Shown here: positions 1 through 7,621 of the stretch, one piece after another | Layout of the letters: each line of letters opens with the position of its first letter | How positions within the stretch are numbered: the stretch's first letter is position 1 | Source of the DNA: Paracoccaceae bacterium | GTDB taxonomy: Bacteria > Pseudomonadota > Alphaproteobacteria > Rhodobacterales > Rhodobacteraceae | Length of the DNA: 12,746 bases | Direction: 5' to 3' | Assembly: GCA_007120685.1 (NCBI GenBank) | Contig: SKNG01000336.1 | Location: 1 to 12,746, forward strand | Notes under the pieces: generated by a model | What the model saw: the letters and a program-made list of their open reading frames with translations, nothing else | Told to the model about the DNA's origin: nothing | Databases searched by the model: none | Made by a program: the position numbers and the translations under genes

Positions 1-121
1 GCAGCTCCCGCAATCAGCTCTCGGCAGCAAGGCGCCCTTGCAGGCGATGAAGGAATGGCACAAACTCAAGCCACAGCTGTTCAGGAAGCAGCCATACTAC
101 CTTCCGGGATGTGACACATAG
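1..121 (+). CDS. DDE transposase, C-terminal end only (IS481/IS3-like)
   Basis: The gene runs in from the left edge and reads in the second frame to a TAG at 119-121, so only the last 39 residues are visible. They include PLQAMKEWHKLKP and a terminal QPYYLPGCDT. This tail is typical of integrase-core (rve) DDE transposases of the IS481/IS3 type, in which the last stretch follows the catalytic domain and reads '(G)KTPLQAM..WH...P..F'. The family call rests on recollection of that tail. The catalytic DDE residues lie outside the window, so it cannot be said whether the element is active. No terminal inverted repeat could be recognised in the 150 bases after the stop. Confidence 0.72.
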   Translation, partial: QLPQSALGSKAPLQAMKEWHKLKPQLFRKQPYYLPGCDT

Positions 122-286
122 GCACAATCCAAGCGCAGCAATTCAACGCCAGTCACGTCCAGGGGGCTTCGGCCGCTCGGCACTGCCAAGACACGCGACC
201 AGATCGGTCAGAAGCTCAAGCGCAAGTGCCGCGTTGACTCGTGCCGCACCCCTGCCTTGCGGCACCACAGACATTGAAAGAGCATC

Positions 287-1291
287 ATGCACCTTTATTC
301 CTGTCCCGCCTGCGGCGCTCGGCTCTTCTTCGAAAACCGCCAATGCCTTGCATGTGGCGCTGAAGTCGTCTTCGACCCGCTGGGGAACAGGATGCGGGAA
401 CGCGGCACCGCGAGCGGCGCCATGGCTTGCGCCAATCTTGACGATGCCGGGTGTAACTGGGCCGCAGCGCCTGACCATGACGCCACCAAAGATGCAGATG
501 ACCCCGGATTTTGCCTGTCCTGCCGCACCACGCGCACAATCCCCGACCTGTCCCTTGCGCAGAACCGGGATCACTGGCGCGATGCCGAAGCCGCCAAGCG
601 CTGGGTCCTTTGGGGGCTCATGCGGCTGGGCTGGTTCGGCCCCGAGGATAACGGGCCGCCGCCGATCTTCGACATGATCGCCGAGGAGACATCGGCCGGG
701 CCGGTATCGGTGACCATGGGCCACGCCGAGGGGGTGATCACGCTGAACGTCTCCGAGGCCGACCCCGCCAGGCTGGCCCTGCGGCAGGCCGAACTGGGCG
801 AGCCCTACCGCACCGTGATGGGCCATCTGCGCCACGAGATCGCGCATTACCTGCACTGGCGCCTGATCGGTGACGCGGGCTTCGCCCACGCTTTCCGGTC
901 CCTGTTCGGCGACGAGCGCGCCGACTACGGCGCGGCCCTGCAGCGCCACTACGAAGACCCGCAGCCCGCCGGCGAAACCCATATCTCCAGCTATGCCACC
1001 GCGCATCCGCATGAGGACTGGGCAGAAACCGCCGCGCATGTGCTGCATCTTCTGGACATAGCCGACAGCTTCGGCGCCACCGGGTTCCGGACCGAGGTCG
1101 ACGACGCATGGCGGCAGGACGTCTATCGCGAGGCTCCATCGGACGCGGTGATCGACCGGGCGGCGGCGATCGGGGTCGGCATGAACCATGTCAACCGCGC
1201 CATGGGGCTGGCCGATCTCTACCCTTTCGTGCTGGCGCCGGGCGTGCGCGAGAAGTTGCTCTTCGCGTTCGAGGCGCTGCGGCGTGGCTGA
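287..1291 (+). CDS. zinc-ribbon, HExxH putative zinc metallopeptidase (Peptidase_Mx-like)
   Basis: A 334-residue soluble protein with no signal peptide. The N-terminus is a zinc ribbon with C6-x2-C9 and C20-x2-C23. A second cysteine set follows at C48, C56, C76 and C79 and may bind another zinc. The C-terminal half carries HEIAH at 183-187, the classic HExxH zinc-protease signature, then a conserved-looking HEDWAE block at 242-247 whose acidic residues could supply the third metal ligand. This order matches the putative zinc-binding metallopeptidase family (COG4307), widespread in alphaproteobacteria and of unknown substrate. The start at 287 is chosen because the family begins almost directly with the Cys-x2-Cys ribbon; a weak GAAAG lies just upstream. 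The gene stands alone, with a transposase end on its left and a convergent giant gene on its right. A long open frame on the opposite strand is a GC-rich shadow. Peptidase activity is inferred from the motif. Confidence 0.88.
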   Translation: MHLYSCPACGARLFFENRQCLACGAEVVFDPLGNRMRERGTASGAMACANLDDAGCNWAAAPDHDATKDADDPGFCLSCRTTRTIPDLSLAQNRDHWRDAEAAKRWVLWGLMRLGWFGPEDNGPPPIFDMIAEETSAGPVSVTMGHAEGVITLNVSEADPARLALRQAELGEPYRTVMGHLRHEIAHYLHWRLIGDAGFAHAFRSLFGDERADYGAALQRHYEDPQPAGETHISSYATAHPHEDWAETAAHVLHLLDIADSFGATGFRTEVDDAWRQDVYREAPSDAVIDRAAAIGVGMNHVNRAMGLADLYPFVLAPGVREKLLFAFEALRRG

Positions 1292-1705
1292 GCCTGCAAT
1301 CGCGCCCGGCATGACGCTGAGCAGGGTCCGCAGGACAGTTGGCGCAATTGGATCGCGAATCCGGAACCGTCGCAGCGTGCCCGGCGTTTCATGCAAGAGC
1401 TTTCCCTTGGAACTTCAGCGCCATGACAGTCAGGAATGCGGCCGACTCGAAAGCCGATCCGGTGGAGCTTCGCGCCAATACCACCAGTGCAAGATGGTAG
1501 CGCCGCCCGCTTTCCTTGCCCTTCAGATCGGTGTGTCTTCAACCACTGCTCTGGTCGTTTGGCTCCGCACCGACTGGTTGCCGGCCTTGACCGCTGTGTT
1601 GGTGCTCATGTCTGTCTCGACCTTCGTCGCGCAAGCGGGGCTGCCCTTCGCCATGAATGCCGCGATCCTGTGGTATGTCGGCGCGCGGTTCGCCGGTTCA
1701 CCGGA
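1292..1705. other. 414-base gap between convergent genes
   Basis: The gap lies between the metallopeptidase stop and the 3' end of the giant gene, which converge. No strong stem with a T-run was found for either gene. The left 130 bases show nothing recognisable. The right 280 bases hold the membrane-protein remnant described separately. A transposase end lies further left, so the area may have been rearranged. Confidence 0.6.
1423..1705 (+). pseudogene. possible remnant of a small membrane protein, frameshifted and truncated
   Basis: From about 1494 one + frame gives a hydrophobic stretch with strongly GC-biased third positions. It reads as two candidate membrane segments: roughly FLALQIGVSSTTALVVWL, then WLPALTAVLVLMS continuing to AAILWYVGARFAG. 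The frame becomes implausible once it enters the 3' end of the opposing giant gene near 1706. Upstream, a different frame starting at ATG 1423 reads MTVRNAADSKADPVELRAN and stops at 1498-1500, so one frameshift would join it to the hydrophobic part. This would suit a short inner-membrane protein that has lost its frame and its C-terminus. No family is recognised. It could also be chance openness in GC-rich DNA. Confidence 0.25.
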
Positions 1706-4700
1706 TCAAACCGGGGCGATCATGTTTCCCAGCAGGATGGCGGTCATGTCGAGGGGGGCTTCGCCGGGGTGGCCGGACAGGTCGATCCCTTGCTGATAGG
1801 CGACATTCCCGGCGGTGATGCCGGAAAGATCGGCCGCGGCATCGAGAAACACCCATTGCGGGGCGTTGGGCGTCGGCAGGCCCACGGCAACCCGCAATAT
1901 GTCGAGCGCATCGCCCGCCGTGACCTGCCCGTCACGGGCCACATCGGCGGCGATAAAATCCATCGGGCCGGCCGGGCCGAAGGACGGCTCCAGCCCCACC
2001 GCGATGCGCAGCGCATCGAGCGCGTCGCCGGCGGTGATGCGCGCGTGGTCGGGCTGAAAGCCGTGGCTCGCCTTGACCATCCCCGCCCCCGGCGGCAGGC
2101 CGGCAAGCGAAAAGCTCCCGTCCTCGGCGCTCTGCGTGGTGATGGCGCTGCCGTCCGGCATCACGGCCTCTACCTCGACCCCGGCCATCGCCGCGCCGCC
2201 GCGGGTAATGACGACGCCCTCGCGCTCGACGCTTAGCGCGGCGAGGAACAGCGCGTCGGTGTTATTTTCCATATCAGCGTCGTAGACCGGAGACGAGACC
2301 TCGGCCACCACCGGCTGCACCATCGGCCCCAGCCCGGCGGGCAGCGCGAAATCGAAGCGCAGGCTTTCGCCTGGGGCGAGGCCCTGCAGCGCGATCTCGC
2401 TTACCGCTTGCGTCAGCGGCGCGGCATCGGGCAGGGCGGGGGCGTCCAGCACAGCCTCGGGCACGGTCAGGTCCAGCCGCCCCGCGCCGCTGGCGATGTC
2501 GCCCAGGTTCTGCACCCTGACCGACAGCACCGAGGCGCCACCGGCGGCCGGCTGCTGGTCCAGCGTCACCGCCAGATCGGCCGCGCCCGTCACCTCGATC
2601 GGCGTGTCGAACATGGCGACCTGCGGCGCCAGCCCGTCGCCTTCGGCGCGTGCGTGCAGCCACCAGCTGCCGCTGGCAAGCGCGGCGAAATCCCAGTCGA
2701 AGGACAGCGCCCCGGCCGCGTTTGCGGGGACCACGGCCTCGATCACATTGAGGCCCGACAGCGCCTCTGGGGTTTGAGAGACGAAGAGCGTGAGCGCGAT
2801 CTCTTCGGTATCGCCCGGCGCGAGGTCCAGCGCGATCACGCCTTCCCGCGCGCCTGGCGCGATGGTGACGTCGCTGATCACGGCCTGCGCGCCCTGCAGC
2901 ATCTCGCTGGCCTCATAACGCACCGCGCCCAGCCCTGTCTCGTCCACCAGCTGCACGTCCCAGATGCCGGCAGCGGGGGCGAGCAGCGCCACGTGCCGAC
3001 CCGTCGGGCTGGTCAGATCCTCGACCAACGCGATACCGGCGGCCAGCCCGGTATTGTCGCCGAAATCGGCCTCGGTCAGCACCGTGCCACCAGGGGCGAT
3101 CAGCTCCAGCCTGGCGCTGTCGGAGGCGTTCTCCCATTGCGCCGAGAGGATCACCAGTTCCAGTTCCGGCCCCAGTTCCCAGCTGCCGATGGCGTCGATC
3201 CCCTCGTAGCTCATCAATTCGTAGCGGCCATCGAACCAAAGGCGCACCCCGGCCGAGGCGCTACCGCCGAAGGCGTCGAAGGGCACCGAGAATGAGCTCC
3301 AGACGGTGACTGAATCGTTCGAATCATTGTCGTCGGCCGAGTAGCGGACCAGCCCGTGGCCCGCTTGCGACAGCCCGCCGATCAGCGGCAGCGCGTCGGG
3401 GAAGGTGGCCACGGCTGAGACCGAGGCATCGAGATGCACCACATCGCCCAGGGTCTGGGCGGTGAAACCGGCCTCGCCGGTGATGAGGTCGCCCATGAAG
3501 GAGGCCCCCAGCCTGGCGACCAGGAAGGGATCGGCGAAATCGAACGTCAGATCGCCGGCCAGCTTCATCAGTTCGTATTCCAGCACGTCATCGGCATCGA
3601 CGCCCAGCCAGCGGATCATCGGCGCAGCGATGCGCTCGATTGCGCCGGGCAGCAGATAGCCGACCTGGGTGACGGCCTCGATGTCCAGCGTCACCTCGGC
3701 CCCGGCGATGGCCCCGCCCAGGTGACCGCGCACCGGCGCGGGGGTCAGTTCGGTGACCGGCCCCAAGGTGATGCCAAGCTGGGCGCTCAGTACCGGCCAA
3801 TCGTCGGGGTCCTGCGCGGTCAGGTTTTCCGCCGCCAGCTTGCCACCCTGCACGAAGAGGCCGGTTGCCCCCAGCGGCTTGTTCAGCCCGTCAAGCCCGA
3901 AGCTGAAGCTGTCGATGGCCGCCGGATCCCAGGTGGCGCCGACCTCGGCCTCCAGCGTCAGCCCCTTGAAGAGCGTCGGCATGGTGCCCTTGAAACCGCC
4001 GCCGAATTCCTTCTCTACCGTGTCGAGCGAGAAGCTCATCTCCTCGATGAAGGGCCGGCCGGGCAGTGGCTTGGCCCCCTCCTGACCCTCGTATTTGATC
4101 TCGCCGACGATGTCCCAGTTCCAGCCCTCGTCGTCGCGGCCGATGCGCAGGAACTTGTCGCCACGCTGGAACGGGTCGTCGGCGGCTTCGCCGGCCAAGT
4201 CGATGGTCAGCTTGCTTGTGGTGCTGTCGGAAAGGAAGCTGAAGGAGGCTGCCACCGTCTCGCCCCAGGTCAGCGAGGCCTTGCCCATCAGATAGATGCT
4301 GTCGGTCAGGAAATCGTAATTCATCCCCAGGTCGGAGAAGCTGAGCGAGAAGGGCGCCCCCGCAGGCAGCGGCAGCCCCAGCGGTCTGTCGGTGAACCAG
4401 CGCCCGGCGCCCATTTCGGACAGGCCGAAGGAAGGGCCGGCATCGCTGAGTTCCAGCGCCAGCAGCCCGCCGTCGGTGCTGAAGTCGCCGAACGCATCGC
4501 CGAAGCCCAGATCGGTGCGCAGCACGACACCGTCGGCGCGCAGGGCGATGTCGGTAAAGGTCAGCTCGATCAGATCGCCGACCAGCATGTGCGAGGCCGC
4601 GACCGCCTGATCCTCGAAATCCGAAACGGCGAGCGTGTCCATGTCGATGGTGAAGCCGCCCTGCATCAGCGGCAGGGTGGTGGGGAACTGGTCGGCATAA

Positions 4701-7258
4701 AGCTGCCCACGGACGGTCAGCGTGCCGTAGTCGATGGTTGCCTCGGCCTCCTCGATCCGCAAGAGTTGCTCGTTGCCGTCCTTGCGGCCGATATGCAGCG
4801 TGCTGCCGGGTTCCAGGGTGATCGGGCTGTCGCGCGTCTCGCGCCCCCAGCCGCCCGTCGTCTCCAGCCGCAAGAGGCCGGTATCGACGAGGTCCCAGGC
4901 GAAACTGTCGCTTGTGCGCCCGCCGGTGGCGCTTTCGGCCGCGATGGTGATCTCGTGCTGGCCCGGCGCGGCATCGGGCGCGGCGCTGATCTGCCGCGCG
5001 CCCGGGTCCCAGGTCACGCCCTCGGGTTGGCCGGTGACGGTATAGTCCAGCCGCCCGCCTTGGGGATCGGTGAAATAGCGGTCCAGATCGAAGGCGTCGG
5101 CGGCCTCGCCGAGCAGCGTCACGCGGGTGTCGAACAGTGTCGAGACCGGCACGCGCAGCGCGTCCGGCATGGCGAGGACCCAGTCACGGGGGAAGCTGCT
5201 TGACGCACCGGGGTTCGCATCGGCAAGCATGACCATCCCGCCATTGGCGAGGTCAAAGGCAACGGGTTCGTTACCATAGGCGGGGAGACTCACGCTGTTT
5301 ATCAACGTGTCACGGTCCAGTAAGACGCTGGACTCCATCCACGGCAGTGGCACGTCCTCGGCGACCCGCACCGTGCCGTTGACGGTTCCGTCGGTGACCC
5401 AGAGCGCGCTTGGCCCCCCCTCGGTGCCACGGATCAGAAACAGCGCCCGCCCGTCGCCCACGTCTTCTACAGCGCGTGTGCGCACGCCTTCGATGCCTTC
5501 TGCCACCAGGGCTGTGCCGCCCGGGGTGCCGTCGGTCACCCAGAGTTCGTTGCGCTGGTCCGATATCAGAACGCCGCCGCCGACGGCTGCGTCCTCGAAA
5601 AAGCTCGGGTGGTAGAACTGAAGGTCATATGGCGCGTCGGCCAGCTTGGTCGTGCCGCCGGGCGTGCCGTCGGTCGCCCACAGGCCGGCGGCAGACGGAT
5701 CGTCTGCAAGCTCGCTGCCATCGCGCGCTGTGAAAAGCAGCTTGCCATCCACCTTGAACTCCACTTGCCATCCACCCAGCAGCGCGGGCCTGCTGCCATA
5801 ATAACCGGGGTTGATATCGGCAAGCAGTCGGGTTCCCTGCTCGGTGCCGTCAGTGACCCAAGGTTCGATCCCGGTGCCGATGATGCCGGTTATCTCGGCC
5901 ACACGATAGGGCAGCTCGATGATTTCCGGAGGCTGGTCGCCCTCCGCGTCGCTCTCGCCGGTCACCGACGTGACAGAGATCGGCCCGGCGCCCAGCGCCA
6001 GCATGGTGTCGTCATTCGGCGCAAGCCAGCGCTCGCCGTCTGCCATGGTGCCGAAATCCTGCGTGACGCTGCCTGCGCCGCCCGTGTAGGTAACGCTCAC
6101 GCTGACCCCCTCCGGCACGGTGACCTGCAGGGCCGGGCTGACTGCAGCGATGCTGACCGGCCCCTCGCCCAGTTGCGTGGGGTTTTGCAGTTCGAAGCGG
6201 ACGTGACCCTCGAAGCTGCGGCCTTGCAGCACGATTTCGTCCTCACTGCCTGTGAGCAGGGCATTCAGTCGGACGCCTGGATCGCTTCTGGCTTCGAAAG
6301 CAAGTCTGCCCGCGGTGCGCTGGGCCAGGTCCAATCCCAGCAGCTCGTCAAAGGAAATGTGTTGCTTGCCGGTGGTAGTGAAAATTGACCGTGACTCATC
6401 AAAGACAGCGCCGCGGAACGCGGAGTCGGTGGGATAGGCCCCCTCGCCGATGCCGCGCTCAAACGGGCCGGGCGGGCGCACCGGCTCGGGAGGCGGGGGC
6501 GAGGGCGGGGGATCGTAGGGCCGGGTGCCGCCGGGCGTGCCGTCGGTCACCCATTGCTCGGTGACCGAGGAACCGTCGGGTGTTTCGTAGCGGGTGCTGA
6601 ACTGCAAACGACCGTCATCCAGAAACCGGGCTGTGTGGCGAAAGGCGGTATCGCTGCCGCCCGGTCCCGGGTTGAGGTCGGCCAACAACTGCGTGCCGTC
6701 CGCGGTGCCGTCGGTAACCCAGGGTTCGCGCCCATGGATTCCGTCATCGGCCGTAAACAGCACCTTGCCATTGGGCAGAGAAAGAAACCGCACCGGATTG
6801 CTGCTCAGAGGTGCCTGCGTGTCTTCGCCAACATCCGGGCGGATATTCTTCAACAGCGTGGTGCCGGCGGCGGTGCCATCGGTGACCCACAACTCGCGTC
6901 CGGCCTCCTCGAATGGCATGTCCCGCCCGGCTCTGGCGCTGAACACGATGCGCCCGTCGCCCAGCGGCGTCATCTCTCGCGGATCGCCGCTTGCAAACTC
7001 GCCACCGATGTCCTTCAGCTTGACGGTGCCATCCTCGGTGCCGTCGCTGGCCCATAGCTCTGCGCCGCTAAAGGCTTCGTCTGTGGCCCGAAAGACAATC
7101 CGCCCATCCGGCAGCGCCGCGAGGGAATCTGGCCCACTGCTCCAGGGGCCCGGCAAGATGTCGCGCACCATCTGCGTGCCCTGTGGCGTGCCATCGGTCA
7201 CCCAGAGCTCGCGGCCATGCGTGCCGTCATCGGCGGTGAAGAAGACGAGCTTGGACAT
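1706..7258 (-). CDS. giant mosaic protein: ELWxTDGT repeats, Ig/CARDB-like domains, dockerin-like C-terminus
   Basis: An 1850-residue protein started at CAT 7256-7258 behind a good AGGGGA ribosome site (7266-7271). Visible order: ELW-type repeats at about 3-246; Pro-rich linker 250-265; unrecognised beta-rich segment to 463; more ELW repeats 464-682; cadherin/putative-Ig-like domain about 700-790; unrecognised core about 795-1330; beta domain, perhaps jelly-roll-like, about 1375-1460; CARDB-like domain about 1555-1670; carboxypeptidase-regulatory-like domain about 1674-1735; dockerin-like EF-hand repeats 1737-1830. The ELWVTDGT repeats resemble the 'hyalin/ELWxxDGT' units of large secreted bacterial proteins and probably form propeller-like blades. 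Such proteins are usually extracellular, but there is no N-terminal signal peptide, no RTX nonapeptide repeats and no LPXTG or PEP-CTERM end. The protein ends with a hydrophobic stretch around residues 1836-1850. No secretion genes are adjacent. A surface or adhesin role is inference; no catalytic motif was seen. Confidence 0.9.
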   Translation of the reverse strand: MSKLVFFTADDGTHGRELWVTDGTPQGTQMVRDILPGPWSSGPDSLAALPDGRIVFRATDEAFSGAELWASDGTEDGTVKLKDIGGEFASGDPREMTPLGDGRIVFSARAGRDMPFEEAGRELWVTDGTAAGTTLLKNIRPDVGEDTQAPLSSNPVRFLSLPNGKVLFTADDGIHGREPWVTDGTADGTQLLADLNPGPGGSDTAFRHTARFLDDGRLQFSTRYETPDGSSVTEQWVTDGTPGGTRPYDPPPSPPPPEPVRPPGPFERGIGEGAYPTDSAFRGAVFDESRSIFTTTGKQHISFDELLGLDLAQRTAGRLAFEARSDPGVRLNALLTGSEDEIVLQGRSFEGHVRFELQNPTQLGEGPVSIAAVSPALQVTVPEGVSVSVTYTGGAGSVTQDFGTMADGERWLAPNDDTMLALGAGPISVTSVTGESDAEGDQPPEIIELPYRVAEITGIIGTGIEPWVTDGTEQGTRLLADINPGYYGSRPALLGGWQVEFKVDGKLLFTARDGSELADDPSAAGLWATDGTPGGTTKLADAPYDLQFYHPSFFEDAAVGGGVLISDQRNELWVTDGTPGGTALVAEGIEGVRTRAVEDVGDGRALFLIRGTEGGPSALWVTDGTVNGTVRVAEDVPLPWMESSVLLDRDTLINSVSLPAYGNEPVAFDLANGGMVMLADANPGASSSFPRDWVLAMPDALRVPVSTLFDTRVTLLGEAADAFDLDRYFTDPQGGRLDYTVTGQPEGVTWDPGARQISAAPDAAPGQHEITIAAESATGGRTSDSFAWDLVDTGLLRLETTGGWGRETRDSPITLEPGSTLHIGRKDGNEQLLRIEEAEATIDYGTLTVRGQLYADQFPTTLPLMQGGFTIDMDTLAVSDFEDQAVAASHMLVGDLIELTFTDIALRADGVVLRTDLGFGDAFGDFSTDGGLLALELSDAGPSFGLSEMGAGRWFTDRPLGLPLPAGAPFSLSFSDLGMNYDFLTDSIYLMGKASLTWGETVAASFSFLSDSTTSKLTIDLAGEAADDPFQRGDKFLRIGRDDEGWNWDIVGEIKYEGQEGAKPLPGRPFIEEMSFSLDTVEKEFGGGFKGTMPTLFKGLTLEAEVGATWDPAAIDSFSFGLDGLNKPLGATGLFVQGGKLAAENLTAQDPDDWPVLSAQLGITLGPVTELTPAPVRGHLGGAIAGAEVTLDIEAVTQVGYLLPGAIERIAAPMIRWLGVDADDVLEYELMKLAGDLTFDFADPFLVARLGASFMGDLITGEAGFTAQTLGDVVHLDASVSAVATFPDALPLIGGLSQAGHGLVRYSADDNDSNDSVTVWSSFSVPFDAFGGSASAGVRLWFDGRYELMSYEGIDAIGSWELGPELELVILSAQWENASDSARLELIAPGGTVLTEADFGDNTGLAAGIALVEDLTSPTGRHVALLAPAAGIWDVQLVDETGLGAVRYEASEMLQGAQAVISDVTIAPGAREGVIALDLAPGDTEEIALTLFVSQTPEALSGLNVIEAVVPANAAGALSFDWDFAALASGSWWLHARAEGDGLAPQVAMFDTPIEVTGAADLAVTLDQQPAAGGASVLSVRVQNLGDIASGAGRLDLTVPEAVLDAPALPDAAPLTQAVSEIALQGLAPGESLRFDFALPAGLGPMVQPVVAEVSSPVYDADMENNTDALFLAALSVEREGVVITRGGAAMAGVEVEAVMPDGSAITTQSAEDGSFSLAGLPPGAGMVKASHGFQPDHARITAGDALDALRIAVGLEPSFGPAGPMDFIAADVARDGQVTAGDALDILRVAVGLPTPNAPQWVFLDAAADLSGITAGNVAYQQGIDLSGHPGEAPLDMTAILLGNMIAPV
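1769..2050 (-). repeat. dockerin-like EF-hand repeats at the C-terminus of the giant protein
   Basis: This codes for residues 1737-1830. The central unit reads DVARDGQVTAGDALDILRVA, matching the calcium loop DxxxDGxxxxxD with acids at positions 1, 5 and 12 (D1772, D1776, D1783), followed by the usual helix. The preceding unit, RITAGDALDALRIAVGL, repeats the second half almost exactly but has lost the first loop acids. A third unit near 1806-1825 keeps SGITAGN but has a loop one residue longer. So there is one good loop and two degenerate ones. Dockerins bind calcium and dock onto cohesin partners; no cohesin is encoded in this window. Confidence 0.72.
5213..5869 (-). repeat. second block of ELWxTDGT repeats (residues 464-682)
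   Basis: Four further copies of the motif occur here: EPWVTDGT (465-472), GLWATDGT (525-532), ELWVTDGT (571-578) and ALWVTDGT (618-625). Spacing is about 46-60 residues and each is followed by GT and a hydrophobic strand. A fifth, motif-less unit near 665-690 keeps only the 'MVMLADANPG' strand of the repeat. These copies are more diverged than those in the N-terminal block. Confidence 0.8.
5870..6520 (-). other. segment interrupting the ELW repeat array (residues 247-463)
   Basis: Between repeats five and six lie 217 residues that do not match the repeat. They start with a proline-rich linker (DPPPSPPPPEPVRPPGP) and continue as a beta-strand-rich stretch with Thr/Val/Gly-rich strands, e.g. 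'VSVSVTYTGGAGSVTQDFG'. Repeat five breaks off after GGTRPY. Repeat six resumes at GIEPWVTDGT without its usual leading strand. The DNA looks somewhat less GC-rich at third positions than the flanks, judged by eye. The domain family is not recognised. Confidence 0.6.
6521..7252 (-). repeat. first block of ELWxTDGT repeats (residues 3-246)
   Basis: Five copies occur: ELWVTDGT (17-24), ELWASDGT (67-74), ELWVTDGT (122-129), EPWVTDGT (178-185) and EQWVTDGT (234-241). They are spaced 50-56 residues apart. The full unit is about: (K/R)(L/I)(V/L)F-(T/S)A-DDG-HGRELWVTDGT-xxGTxLL-DI-PG, then a variable loop and a terminal DG turn. The first strand begins at residue 3, so the protein starts directly with a blade. 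In the DNA the motif recurs as variants of gtgccgtcggtcacccagag on the + strand. Confidence 0.88.
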
Positions 7259-7479
7259 GGATCATTCCCCTGACATTGCGCGCGGTGCTGCCACCACGCG
7301 GCGGTGTCGAACCAGCCTGCAACTGTCCGGGTCAGACGGGCGACGGCAGCAAGCTCAGCACTGAGAGCCGCCGCTTTCGCAACCGGAACAAGGCCACAAG
7401 ACAACGCAACCCGTGATGCCGCGCGCCGGGGCGAGGCATGCCAATGCCAGATTTCTGACCGCCTGCGCCTTACTTTTCC

Positions 7480-7493
7480 TTGATCCAGATCAA
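7480..7493. promoter_or_regulatory. perfect FNR/FnrL-type box
   Basis: TTGATCCAGATCAA is an exact match to the FNR/FnrL consensus TTGAT-N4-ATCAA, with no mismatch in either half-site. FNR-family regulators (FnrL in Rhodobacteraceae) bind such sites when oxygen is low. If it acts as a class II site centred at -41.5, transcription toward the giant gene would begin near 7445 and leave a leader of about 190 bases. A weak -10-like sequence lies at about 7453-7459. The only intact gene it faces within 400 bases is the giant gene; on the other side there is only mobile-element debris. Confidence 0.62.
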
Positions 7494-7592
7494 TCTTGGT
7501 CGAATGCAGGCTGCCTCGGCAATTCGGGCAGGAAAACTGCCTGGATCGAAGCACCGGACGGTTCGCCTGCAAGATAGACGAATACAGGTGAG

Positions 7593-7621
7593 GAACCCGA
7601 ACCTCGCGCTTGCGCGGGTTC
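7593..7621. other. GC-rich interrupted hairpin
   Basis: GAACCCG (7593-7599) pairs with CGGGTTC (7615-7621), and inside them CGC (7605-7607) pairs with GCG (7612-7614) around a four-base loop, leaving a five-base bulge. It lies about 37 bases past the stop of the recombinase remnant and may be what is left of its terminator, but no T-run follows on either strand. Confidence 0.3.

Noticed and set aside
143..1396. 417-residue minus-strand frame opposite the metallopeptidase
   Set aside because: The plus-strand product has zinc-ribbon and HExxH motifs; the minus frame has no motif and is rich in the Arg/Gly/Pro runs typical of antisense frames in GC-rich DNA.
3434..5203. 589-residue plus-strand frame inside the giant gene
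   Set aside because: It is antisense to a continuous, domain-bearing protein and shows low-complexity Gln/Arg/Gly composition with no recognisable domain.
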